Below are positions 1 through 6,608 of a stretch of DNA of 9,325 nt, one piece after another. Source of the stretch: an uncultured Eubacteriales bacterium (GTDB lineage Bacteria; Bacillota; Clostridia; Oscillospirales; Oscillospiraceae). Position 1 is the stretch's first letter. Every line of letters starts with the position of its first letter. The stretch spans positions 1 to 9,325 of the forward strand of contig UROL01000070.1 of NCBI GenBank assembly GCA_900549495.1, read 5' to 3'. The notes under the pieces are model-generated. The model was not told the origin of the DNA. It did not search any database and was given only the letters and a program-made list of their open reading frames with translations. The position numbers were made by a program, and so were the translations under genes.

Positions 1-47
1 GAGATCAGCCTCGGTCTCGTGGGCTCGGAGATGTGTATAAGAGACAG
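1..47. other. Illumina Nextera adapter (P7 end, i7 index, Read 2, mosaic end)
   Basis: This is library adapter, not genome. Bases 1-5 (GAGAT) match the end of the P7 oligo. Bases 6-13 (CAGCCTCG) match the Nextera i7 index N710 as written in the adapter. Bases 14-28 match the Read 2 tail GTCTCGTGGGCTCGG, and bases 29-47 the 19-bp Tn5 mosaic end AGATGTGTATAAGAGACAG. Genomic sequence begins at base 48. Any protein read through this stretch acquires the known artefact tail LLYTSPSPRD. Confidence 0.98.
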
Positions 48-1597
48 CTGTTATACAGGGACGGGGGGGTGCCGGTGATGGAATACAGCTCGGTATTGCG
101 CTGGGCCAGCTGGGGCAGGCTGGAAAGCATGGCCCAGGTGTAGGGGTGACGGGGGTCGTAGAACACGTCCTCCACGGTACCCAGCTCCACAATCTGGCCG
201 GCGTACAGCACAGCCACCCGGTCGGCAATGTTGGCAACCACACCCAGGTCGTGGGTGATAAAGACGATGGTGTAGCCGAATTCCTTCTGCAAGTCCTTAA
301 TCAGCTTCAGAATCTGAGCCTGGATGGTCACGTCCAAAGCGGTGGTGGGCTCATCGCAGATGAGAATCTTGGGCTGGCAGGACAGGGCGATGGCAATGAC
401 GATTCTCTGCCGCATACCGCCGGAATACTGGAAGGGGTAGTCATCGTACCGGTTCTCGGCATTGGGGATGCCCACCTTCTTCATTAGCTCAATGGCCCGG
501 ATTTTGGCCTCCCGCTCAGAGCAGTTCTGGTGCTTGAGGATGATGGAGGAAATCTGGTCGCCAATGGTGAGGATGGGGTTCAGAGAGGTCATGGGGTCCT
601 GGAAGACGGTGGCAATCCGCTTGCCGCGAATCTGGGCCAAATCCTTGTTATACTTGATGTTGGCAATGTCGAAGATGCACTTGCCGTGCAGCTGGTTCTC
701 GGTTTCGTCCAGCAGCTTCACCCGGTAGATGGCAGGGGTGAGGACGTCGTTGCGCACATCGTCGCTGGTCAAATCCAGGCCCTGGCGCATGGCCTGCTTC
801 AGGCAGGACATCAGCTTACGCAGAATCTTCTGCCGGGTCACCACGTCATAGCGGCCCACGGACAGATAGACCTCCTTGGCCAGCTGGGCGTTCCGGGCCT
901 TCTGCTCCTCGGTGACGGAATTCTCGCACAGAGTGGCGTACTGCTTTTTCAGGGCCTCCATTTTCCGGCTGTACTCTGCCTGGTAGGCATGGTCCTGCCT
1001 GGCGGCGGCGGCACGCTGCTTCACCGTGGCATCCTTCTCGGCAATCAGGGCCTTGATCTGCTTGTCCAGGGAGGACAGCTGGGCGGAGGCCTGATGAACC
1101 TTGTCCCGCTCCTTCTTGGGGTCCAGGGTCTGCTTCATGTTGAAGGTCTCTGCCTGGTCATAGCGCAGATCCTCCAGCCGCTTTTCGAAGGCGGCCTCTT
1201 CCTCGGTGGACAGGGCTGCCTTATGCTTGGCCTCGGACTCCAGGCACTTCATCTGCTTGTAGATTTCCGCACCGTTTTCCAGCCTGGAAAACTCATTCAG
1301 GCGGTTCTCAATCCTATGGATAACCCGCTTCTGGGCATCCCCCAGGGTAACCTTGAAGTCTGCCAGAGTTTCATCGGAAAAGATAATCTTGCCCTGGTCA
1401 ACAAAGCCGTTGGAATCCAGCATATTGGCAAAGGTCTTGGTAAACACGGACTTGCCGGAGCCGGACTCGCCCACAATGGCGATGGACTCATTTTCATAGA
1501 TATCCAGGGAGATGCCCCGGATGGCGGTGAGAACTCTGCCACGGACATGGAATTTTACAACCAAATCCTGAACAGACAATAGAACTTTTTTCTCCAT
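48..1597 (-). CDS. Peptide ABC transporter ATPase (OppD/DppD type) with large insertion; 3' end cut by adapter
   Basis: ATP-hydrolysing cytoplasmic subunit that powers peptide import through the two permeases encoded just upstream. About 516 genuine residues are present; the reading frame then runs into adapter, so its TSPSPRD tail and stop are artefacts. Visible motifs are Walker A GESGSGKS (43-50), Q-loop [11 protein letters not shown] (331-341), signature SGGMRQR (392-398), Walker B ILICDEP (411-417), H-loop ITHD (447-450), and the OppD-type tail HPYT (484-487) and GTPPSL (509-514). The usual Cys-rich C-terminus would follow and is missing. Family members are about 320-340 residues. The excess is an insertion at about 82-317, charged and helix/coiled-coil-like, between the strand after Walker A and the IRG...FQDP block. 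Start: ATG 1595-1597, preceded by a G-rich site (GGGGGAG) that directly follows the oppC stop, 12 nt away. An oppF-like second ATPase may follow off-contig. Confidence 0.93.
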
Positions 1598-1609
1598 ATC
1601 TGCTCCCCC

Positions 1610-2590
1610 TTACATCATGTGGCTTCTGGGGTCGGAAGCATCGCCCAGGTTCTGACCGGCCACATACAGCACGATGGCGATAATGGAGGCCAGAATCACA
1701 GGGCTCCAGAACTCCATCTGCCAGCCGGGTGTGAGCATTGCGCTCTGGGCGTTGGTAATCAGCTTGCCCAGGGTGGTATCGGTGAGGCCCAGGCCAATGA
1801 AGGCCAGGAACACTTCCATGCTGATATAGCTGGGAATTTCCACGGCTGCCTGGGTGACGATGATGGAGGTCAGGAAGGGCAGCAGGTTCTTGGTAGCAAT
1901 CCGCATGGTGGGGGTGCCCAGGCAGCGGGAGGCCAGATTGTACTCCCGGTCACGGATAATCAGCACCTGGGTGCGGAAGAAGTGGGCAATGGGCAGCCAG
2001 CCAGTGATGGTCAGGGCGAACACCATGGTCCAGAACTTAGGACGGAAGATAAGCACCAGCACGGAGCACAGCAGCTGATAGGGAATATTGCCGACCACGT
2101 TGTAGATTTCCAGCATAATCTTGTCGGCCCGCTTGGAGTAGCCCCACAGGGCACCCACAATGATGCCCACGGTCATGTTGATGGCGGCGCAGACCAGGGC
2201 CAGGGCGATGGAAATCCGGGCGCCTGCCCAAACGGCATCGAAGGTGGAGCCGCCGGAAGCGCCGGTACCCAGAATCCAATGGATGTTATAGCCAAACTTC
2301 TCCATGGCAGCAGCCGGAGACAGGTGCTTGGCGGTGGAATCCATCAGGTTGGCAAACTCGTCATAGCCGGACAGGGGCGGGTAGATGAAGGCGAAGCCAA
2401 CCACCAGCACCAGCACCACCAGGACGAAGATATTGATTTTTTTGCGGAAGAAGACACGGAAGACGGACTTCCAATAGGAATAGCGGGGAGCCGTGATGCG
2501 CTCTGCTTCCTCGTCGCTATGGGACTGGATGGAGAACAGCTCCTCCTCACTGAATCCCAAATCGTCGATTTTCACTTTTTCTTGACTCAT
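1610..2590 (-). CDS. Peptide ABC transporter permease (OppC/DppC type)
   Basis: Second membrane subunit of the peptide importer, forming the channel with the OppB-like permease. 326 residues, close to the family's usual ~300. A charged cytoplasmic N-terminus (1-45) leads into TM1 (about 53-72), then a short outside loop ending in WAGARIS (121-127), where the conserved permease core starts. TM helices follow at roughly 127-150, 168-200, 240-265 and 293-312. The EAA coupling loop that contacts the ATPase is at about 217-238, YNLASRCLG....IATKNLLP. The C-terminus LGDASDPR (315-322) fits the family's usual LGDxLRDxLDPR ending. The family motif GTDxxGRD before the core is replaced by GTGASGGSTFD, a small oddity. 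ATG 2588-2590 lies 6 nt after the oppB stop, and its AGGTGA ribosome site overlaps that stop, suggesting translational coupling. Confidence 0.95.
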   Translation of the reverse strand: MSQEKVKIDDLGFSEEELFSIQSHSDEEAERITAPRYSYWKSVFRVFFRKKINIFVLVVLVLVVGFAFIYPPLSGYDEFANLMDSTAKHLSPAAAMEKFGYNIHWILGTGASGGSTFDAVWAGARISIALALVCAAINMTVGIIVGALWGYSKRADKIMLEIYNVVGNIPYQLLCSVLVLIFRPKFWTMVFALTITGWLPIAHFFRTQVLIIRDREYNLASRCLGTPTMRIATKNLLPFLTSIIVTQAAVEIPSYISMEVFLAFIGLGLTDTTLGKLITNAQSAMLTPGWQMEFWSPVILASIIAIVLYVAGQNLGDASDPRSHMM

Positions 2591-2600
2591 CTTGACTCAC
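2581..2600 (-). repeat. Tandem 10-bp repeat at the oppB/oppC junction
   Basis: On the minus strand two adjacent copies read GTGAGTCAAG and ATGAGTCAAG (9 of 10 identical). The first copy contains the oppB stop codon TGA, and the second starts with the oppC ATG. It looks like a small tandem duplication that created the present stop-start spacing. The duplication is seen directly; any effect on coupling is inference. Confidence 0.6.
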
Positions 2601-4168
2601 CTGGCTTTCGTGTTAAAGGAGATTCTGGGGTCAACCATGGCCATGAGCATATCGCCCAAAACCAGGGATACCACGCTGAGCAGGCCATAGAACAGGCACA
2701 CGCCCACGATGACATTGTTGTCATAGGTCTGGATTGCCGTGACCATCAGGCCGCCGGTGCCGGGGATGGCGTAGACCTTCTCGGTGTAGAAGGCGCCAAC
2801 CAGGCTGAACAGCACACTGGCAGGGATGCCCTGGACAATGGGCACCACGGCGTTACGCATGATATGTTTGCGGAAGATTTCTCCCTCTGTCAGGCCGTTG
2901 GATCGGGCAAAGCGGACATAGTCGGAATTCTTCTGGTCAATCATATACCGGCGCATCCAGCGCATCAGTCTGGCTACGCTGGGCATAGCCAGGGAGATGA
3001 TGGGCAGGACATACATCATCTTATTGGTGGACTCCAAATCGAAGGTGGTGGGAATGCCCAGGGCATAGCCCAGAGTCTTCACCATGAAGATATAGGACAG
3101 CGAGGGAACGGCGGTGATGAACACAATATAGAAGGTGCCCAGCTTATCAATCCAGGTGTCGGCCTTCAGGGCCATCAGCACGCCCAAAGGCAGACCAACC
3201 ACATAGGCCAGAACCACGGCCAGAATGCCGAACAGGAAGGAGTAGCCCATCTTGGAGCTGCCGTTCTTCACAATACCGGTCTGGGTATAGTCGTCGGTAA
3301 AGCGAGTGCCGTAGAGCAGCTCGCCCACCTCCAACGACCCTGCCACATAGGTAGCGGAGTGCAAATCGTCGGCGCTTTCCTCCACGAGGCCCGTGGGATA
3401 GGTAATGGTGCTGGTGACATAACCGCCCTGAGAGCGGGTCATGGTATCAAACACGTCGATGCCCTGGTTCACCACGAAGGATTTGCCCAGGTGCAGCGTG
3501 AGAAAATTCTGATGAATATAGGGGAAATTGCTGTTGCAGTACATCAGGTACTTGTGGGTAGTGCCGTTGCCCATAATGGCAGGGGAGAACTTCTCGCCGC
3601 CGTACATGGGGTCGTGCAGAGTAAAGGTGAGCTTCCGCTGGCCAATGTCTTCCTGAACCCTGTGGATGTTGTCGAACTCCAGAAGGCCGGTAAAATAGCG
3701 GAAGGCCCGATTCCAAATGGGCTTATCCTTGGCAGCAAACAAAGCCGCCTGACCACCATTGGCAACCTTCCTGCCGTTCATCTTGGTGTCCAGCCGCTTT
3801 ACTTCATAACCCTTGGAGGTATAGTATTCCTGGAATTGCTTCACATACTGGGCGGTGAGCTCGGAATCCTTGTCCGGAGTGCGGCCCAGCTTGACGGCGT
3901 CGGCCCGGGTTTCCTCGGTGATGGTGCCATCCTTTGTCAGCTGCAAAAGGTAATCGGCATAGGTAACATAATCCAGATACCCATACTCCTCCCATTTGCT
4001 GTACATATAGGTTTCCTTCGCGTTAAACGTCTTTTTACTGAACAGAGGGTCCGATGCAAAAATCAGCTGGCGATCCATCAGCGTAAAAATCATCACCATC
4101 ACAATGACAACCATTATCGCAACCGAGAGGAAGCCGCGAAGGAGTCTGTTTACTACGTATTTCGTCAT
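2597..4168 (-). CDS. Peptide ABC transporter permease (OppB/DppB type) with long outside loop
   Basis: First membrane subunit of the peptide importer. 523 residues against a usual ~310. TM1 lies at about 8-32 (from RLLRGFLSV to MIFTLM). A very long loop of about 275 residues (33-308) precedes TM2 (309-333), where the usual loop is roughly 60-70. The remaining helices, about 341-366, 383-400, 440-462 and 483-510, are standard. The EAA coupling loop is at about 416-443 (YVRFARSNGLTEGEIFRKHI), and the C-terminal MVDPRISF (511-518) is typical. Start: ATG 4166-4168 is chosen because MTKYVVNRLLRG matches the normal family N-terminus and GCGAGAG lies 7 nt upstream. An in-frame TTG at 4193-4195 would add nine polar residues and abuts the stem-loop, so it is less likely. 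The long loop should face outside, near the binding protein. Confidence 0.93.
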   Translation of the reverse strand: MTKYVVNRLLRGFLSVAIMVVIVMVMIFTLMDRQLIFASDPLFSKKTFNAKETYMYSKWEEYGYLDYVTYADYLLQLTKDGTITEETRADAVKLGRTPDKDSELTAQYVKQFQEYYTSKGYEVKRLDTKMNGRKVANGGQAALFAAKDKPIWNRAFRYFTGLLEFDNIHRVQEDIGQRKLTFTLHDPMYGGEKFSPAIMGNGTTHKYLMYCNSNFPYIHQNFLTLHLGKSFVVNQGIDVFDTMTRSQGGYVTSTITYPTGLVEESADDLHSATYVAGSLEVGELLYGTRFTDDYTQTGIVKNGSSKMGYSFLFGILAVVLAYVVGLPLGVLMALKADTWIDKLGTFYIVFITAVPSLSYIFMVKTLGYALGIPTTFDLESTNKMMYVLPIISLAMPSVARLMRWMRRYMIDQKNSDYVRFARSNGLTEGEIFRKHIMRNAVVPIVQGIPASVLFSLVGAFYTEKVYAIPGTGGLMVTAIQTYDNNVIVGVCLFYGLLSVVSLVLGDMLMAMVDPRISFNTKAR

Positions 4169-4195
4169 ATTATCACTCTCGCTTTTACTGGCCAA

Positions 4196-4229
4196 TCGGG
4201 GGACGGATCGACTGGGACCCGTCCCCCGA
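4196..4229 (-). repeat. Perfect 11-bp stem-loop between oppA and oppB (REP-like)
   Basis: The arms 4196-4206 (TCGGGGGACGG) and 4219-4229 (CCGTCCCCCGA) are perfectly complementary around a 12-nt loop. It sits in the 98-nt oppA-oppB gap. In the direction of transcription no T-run follows it, so it is not a classical terminator. A stem here can protect the 3' end of the oppA message or partly attenuate readthrough, which would give more binding protein than permease. The GGGGACGG core resembles GC-rich palindromes I associate with dispersed REP-like elements in Clostridia; that comparison is from memory. Confidence 0.75.
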
Positions 4230-4266
4230 AAGACTGTTGTTTTTTAGAATCGGAGCTGTCTAATCA

Positions 4267-6366
4267 TTAGAACAGGCCGAAGCTCTTGGTCATACCGTTG
4301 CCGCCGGGCAGCAGGGTATCCAGGTAGGACTTGGGATCGCCGTAGTCGGGGCCCCAGCCGCCGTTGTTGCCGATGTTGAAGTTCATCTCCGCACCGGTGT
4401 TGGGATAGTAGGTGGCGTTCAGCCAATCCTTCTGGGTGTCGCAAGCCACGACGTTCACCTGAACCACGCCCTCCAGGACAGCCTCAACGCTCTGCTTCAG
4501 AGCCTGGTCCTGATTCTTCATGGGGTCGCTGGCAACGAAGCTGGCAATATCCAGGTAAACGGGGTTCTCGGCGCTGATGTCGTAGCCCTGGGCCTTCAGC
4601 TCTTCCAGAGCGATGGCCAGCTCAGCCTTGGCAACCTCGGGGTTGTACCAGCCATCGAAGCCGGTGCCCAGGCCGGTTTCCTCGTCGAAGGACTTGATGG
4701 TGCTGCCGTCGGCCTCCAGCTGACGCTGACGGATGGCACCGTAAGCGGTGCCGGCGGGGAAGGTGACGGACTCGCCGTTGATGTCAACGGTGACTTCCTT
4801 GCCCAGGTACACAAAGTTGCCGGGGACGTAGGCGTTGATCATGCAGTTGTACTTCAGCTCTTCGCCCACACGCTGTGCCAGCATATTGGCACGGTCGATG
4901 GAGAACATCACAGCACGACGGAAGTGAATGTTCCGCATGGCGGCGTTGGCGACAGTCTTCTGGTCCTCAGTCATGGAAGAAACAGCCACGTTGGGGTCGT
5001 TGAAGTTGGCGTAAGCCTTACGGTTGACGTTCATCCACTCGGTGAAGGAGGTGGCGTCGGTGTCGGAGACGTAAGCGTACTCGTCGAACTTGCCCTCAGA
5101 CTTGGCAATCTCGGTGGTAGCGGTGTTCAGGCCGGCGCCGGTGATGTCACCAGCCAGCATATCCTTGTAGGACTTGGTGGTGTCGGTGCCGTCGTTGAAC
5201 TTCCAGTTCAGGGTGTGAACGCCCACGATATCGGGGTTGTAGTAGGTTTCGTTGTACTCGAACACGATGATGTTCTGCTCGGTGTAGCTCTTCACCAGGT
5301 AGGGACCATTGTAAGCAATGGTGTCGGGGGAAGTGCCGTACTTATAGGTGGAGGAGTCCTTGGCAGCTGCAAACTCCTCGATGCCGAAGGCGCCGCCCTG
5401 GCTCAGGAAGTAGCTGCGGTTCATGGGAGCGAAGATGCTGTAGCCCAGCATGGTCAGGAAGTAGGGGGCGGGAGCGCACAGGGTGTACTCCAGAGTGTAA
5501 TCATCCAGAGCCTTGACACCGACATCAGCAAAGTCGGTGGTCTCGCTGTTGATATACTCGGAAGCGCCCTCGATCAGACCGTCAACCAGCCACTCCAGGC
5601 CAGCCTGGCAGTCCAGCATGTGCTGCATAGCGGCAACGAAGTCGTCAGCGGTGACGTCGCCGATTTCACGGCCCTGGGAGTCGACCCACTTCACGCCCTG
5701 GCGAATCTTGAAGGTGAAGACGGTCATGTCGTCGTTTGCTTCGTAGCTCTCAGCGAGGGCGGGCTGCAGGTTGTTCTTCACATCGTACATCATCAGGCCG
5801 TCGTACAGCTGAATCAGGGGGCGGGAGTCAGCCTGCAGGTAGGTATTCAGTACGTCCCAGGTCTGGGGGTCGGAGGTGTTGGCGTAGTTATACACATCGT
5901 CCTGGGTATAGCCGTTGTCAGCCAGGTAAGCCTTGACCTCAGAGATGTAGGTGGCAGCATCGGGAGCTTCCATCCACAGGGCAATCATAGCCTCACGGTC
6001 AGCAGCCTTTACCAGCTCCTTGGTGGTGATAGTGGAATACTGACGGTCAGCGTCATTGCCCCACAGAGTACCGGTAACGGTCTTGGGAACCACACGGCCG
6101 ATGGCATAGTTGCCGCCGTTGGACATGGTGGGCAGCAGAACGCCGGCCTCGAGCATCTTGGCCTCGGCGATAGCCTCCATGGCGTAACGCTGGTCTACGT
6201 CCATGCAGTCCAGGGCGTCCATGTACAGGTCATAGAATTCGCCCAGGATCTCGTCGTACAGTTCCTGGTCATCCTTCTCTTCCAGAGCGGGGACATCGGC
6301 GTAAGCGCCGACAACCATCGGAAGAACCATGGCCAGTGCCAGAACGATTGCGAGAAGTTTCTTCAT
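4267..6366 (-). CDS. Peptide ABC transporter substrate-binding protein (SBP family 5), apparently circularly permuted
   Basis: Extracellular peptide-capturing subunit of the importer. 699 residues. The signal peptide is MKKLLAIVLALAMVLPM (1-17) followed by VVGAYA, with likely cleavage after A23. No cysteine follows, so no lipobox is visible. Residues about 155-699 are a family-5 binding protein: first strand near DPQTWDVL (166-173), GLMMYD (190-195), AESYEANDDMTVFTFKIRQG (205-224), TADDFVAA (239-246), AYNGPYLVKSY (351-361), FRRAVMFSIDR (482-492) and GWGPDYGDPKSYLDTL (670-685). The protein then stops 14 residues later, where relatives normally continue about 120 residues. Those residues appear instead at about 34-130: LYDEI...DQRYAMEAIAEAKMLEAGVLLP...YAIGRVVPKTVTGTLWG is the usual C-terminal pattern. 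Start ATG 6364-6366 has AAGGAGG 8 nt upstream. The end has tandem stops TAA TGA. Strong promoter and operator candidates lie upstream. Confidence 0.93.
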   Translation of the reverse strand: MKKLLAIVLALAMVLPMVVGAYADVPALEEKDDQELYDEILGEFYDLYMDALDCMDVDQRYAMEAIAEAKMLEAGVLLPTMSNGGNYAIGRVVPKTVTGTLWGNDADRQYSTITTKELVKAADREAMIALWMEAPDAATYISEVKAYLADNGYTQDDVYNYANTSDPQTWDVLNTYLQADSRPLIQLYDGLMMYDVKNNLQPALAESYEANDDMTVFTFKIRQGVKWVDSQGREIGDVTADDFVAAMQHMLDCQAGLEWLVDGLIEGASEYINSETTDFADVGVKALDDYTLEYTLCAPAPYFLTMLGYSIFAPMNRSYFLSQGGAFGIEEFAAAKDSSTYKYGTSPDTIAYNGPYLVKSYTEQNIIVFEYNETYYNPDIVGVHTLNWKFNDGTDTTKSYKDMLAGDITGAGLNTATTEIAKSEGKFDEYAYVSDTDATSFTEWMNVNRKAYANFNDPNVAVSSMTEDQKTVANAAMRNIHFRRAVMFSIDRANMLAQRVGEELKYNCMINAYVPGNFVYLGKEVTVDINGESVTFPAGTAYGAIRQRQLEADGSTIKSFDEETGLGTGFDGWYNPEVAKAELAIALEELKAQGYDISAENPVYLDIASFVASDPMKNQDQALKQSVEAVLEGVVQVNVVACDTQKDWLNATYYPNTGAEMNFNIGNNGGWGPDYGDPKSYLDTLLPGGNGMTKSFGLF

Positions 6367-6374
6367 GTTTGTTT

Positions 6375-6381
6375 CCTCCTT
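6375..6381 (-). promoter_or_regulatory. Strong ribosome binding site of oppA
   Basis: AAGGAGG on the minus strand, 8 nt before ATG 6364-6366. It settles the start in favour of the MKKLL signal peptide over an in-frame ATG at 6427-6429, which would put 21 non-hydrophobic residues in front and lies inside a hairpin. It is the best ribosome site in the operon, which fits the excess of binding protein such systems need. Confidence 0.9.
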
Positions 6382-6390
6382 AATACTTTT

Positions 6391-6428
6391 TGCAGGATTT
6401 CGTGCATAACACGAGCTCGCATCCTGCA
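6391..6428 (-). promoter_or_regulatory. 5'-UTR hairpin upstream of the oppA ribosome site
   Basis: Perfect 8-bp outer arms, 6391-6398 (TGCAGGAT) and 6421-6428 (ATCCTGCA), enclose an inner 5-bp stem, 6400-6404 (TCGTG) with 6410-6414 (CACGA). The structure ends 9 nt before the AAGGAGG site and leaves it free. No T-run follows it in the transcribed direction, so it is not a terminator. It may stabilise the 5' end or keep the ribosome site open. The structure is read from complementarity; the function is inferred. Confidence 0.65.
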
Positions 6429-6437
6429 TAAATCACT

Positions 6438-6456
6438 TTTGCAAATGATTTGCAAA
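6438..6456. promoter_or_regulatory. Candidate operator: paired TTTGCAAA octamers at the opp start site
   Basis: TTTGCAAA (6438-6445) and TTTGCAAA (6449-6456) are each self-palindromic, separated by TGA, and 11 bp apart, about one helical turn. The 19-bp whole is also a palindrome except at its centre base. It lies directly after the opp -10 box and covers the expected transcription start, the classic place for a repressor. The cognate regulator is not in the window and cannot be named. Confidence 0.6.
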
Positions 6457-6457
6457 C

Positions 6458-6486
6458 ATTTTACCATAGCAATTCTTATAAATCAA
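6458..6486 (-). promoter_or_regulatory. Sigma-A type promoter of the opp operon
   Basis: On the minus strand: -35 TTGATT (6486-6481), 17-bp spacer, -10 TAAAAT (6463-6458) preceded by TGG, an extended -10. Expected start near 6450-6452, giving an ~85-nt leader. Four of six and five of six consensus bases with ideal spacing make it the best promoter upstream of oppA. Confidence 0.75.
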
Positions 6487-6608
6487 CCCTCGGTTGTGAT
6501 TTGCCGGGTAATTTTGTTGCGTTCTACAATTTCCGGCATTATATGGGCAGGGCCAAAAATTTTTTTGTATAATTTCACAATCGTTTCTGTTGCAGAATCA
6601 ACCTTCCA

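Noticed and set aside
146..1582. Long open frames on the plus strand opposite the ATPase gene
   Set aside because: They are antisense shadows of a GC-rich gene with clear ATPase motifs, with low-complexity Gly/Leu/His-rich translations and no ribosome site.
4169..4195. Upstream TTG start for the OppB-like permease
   Set aside because: It adds nine polar residues before the normal family N-terminus and sits against the stem-loop with no ribosome site, whereas ATG 4166-4168 has GCGAGAG at good spacing.
4196..4245. Plus-strand terminator (stem followed by TTTTTT at 4240-4245)
   Set aside because: No plus-strand gene ends here and the T-run is 10 nt away from the stem, so a terminator role on this strand is unsupported.
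1619..4270. 883-codon plus-strand open frame opposite both permeases
   Set aside because: The translation is rich in Gly, His and Gln with no recognisable domain, and the minus strand encodes two well-conserved membrane proteins with coupled starts. The long frame follows from codon bias.
6367..6429. Upstream ATG extension of oppA
   Set aside because: The 21 extra residues precede a normal signal peptide, and the ATG lies in the leader hairpin. AAGGAGG points to 6364-6366.
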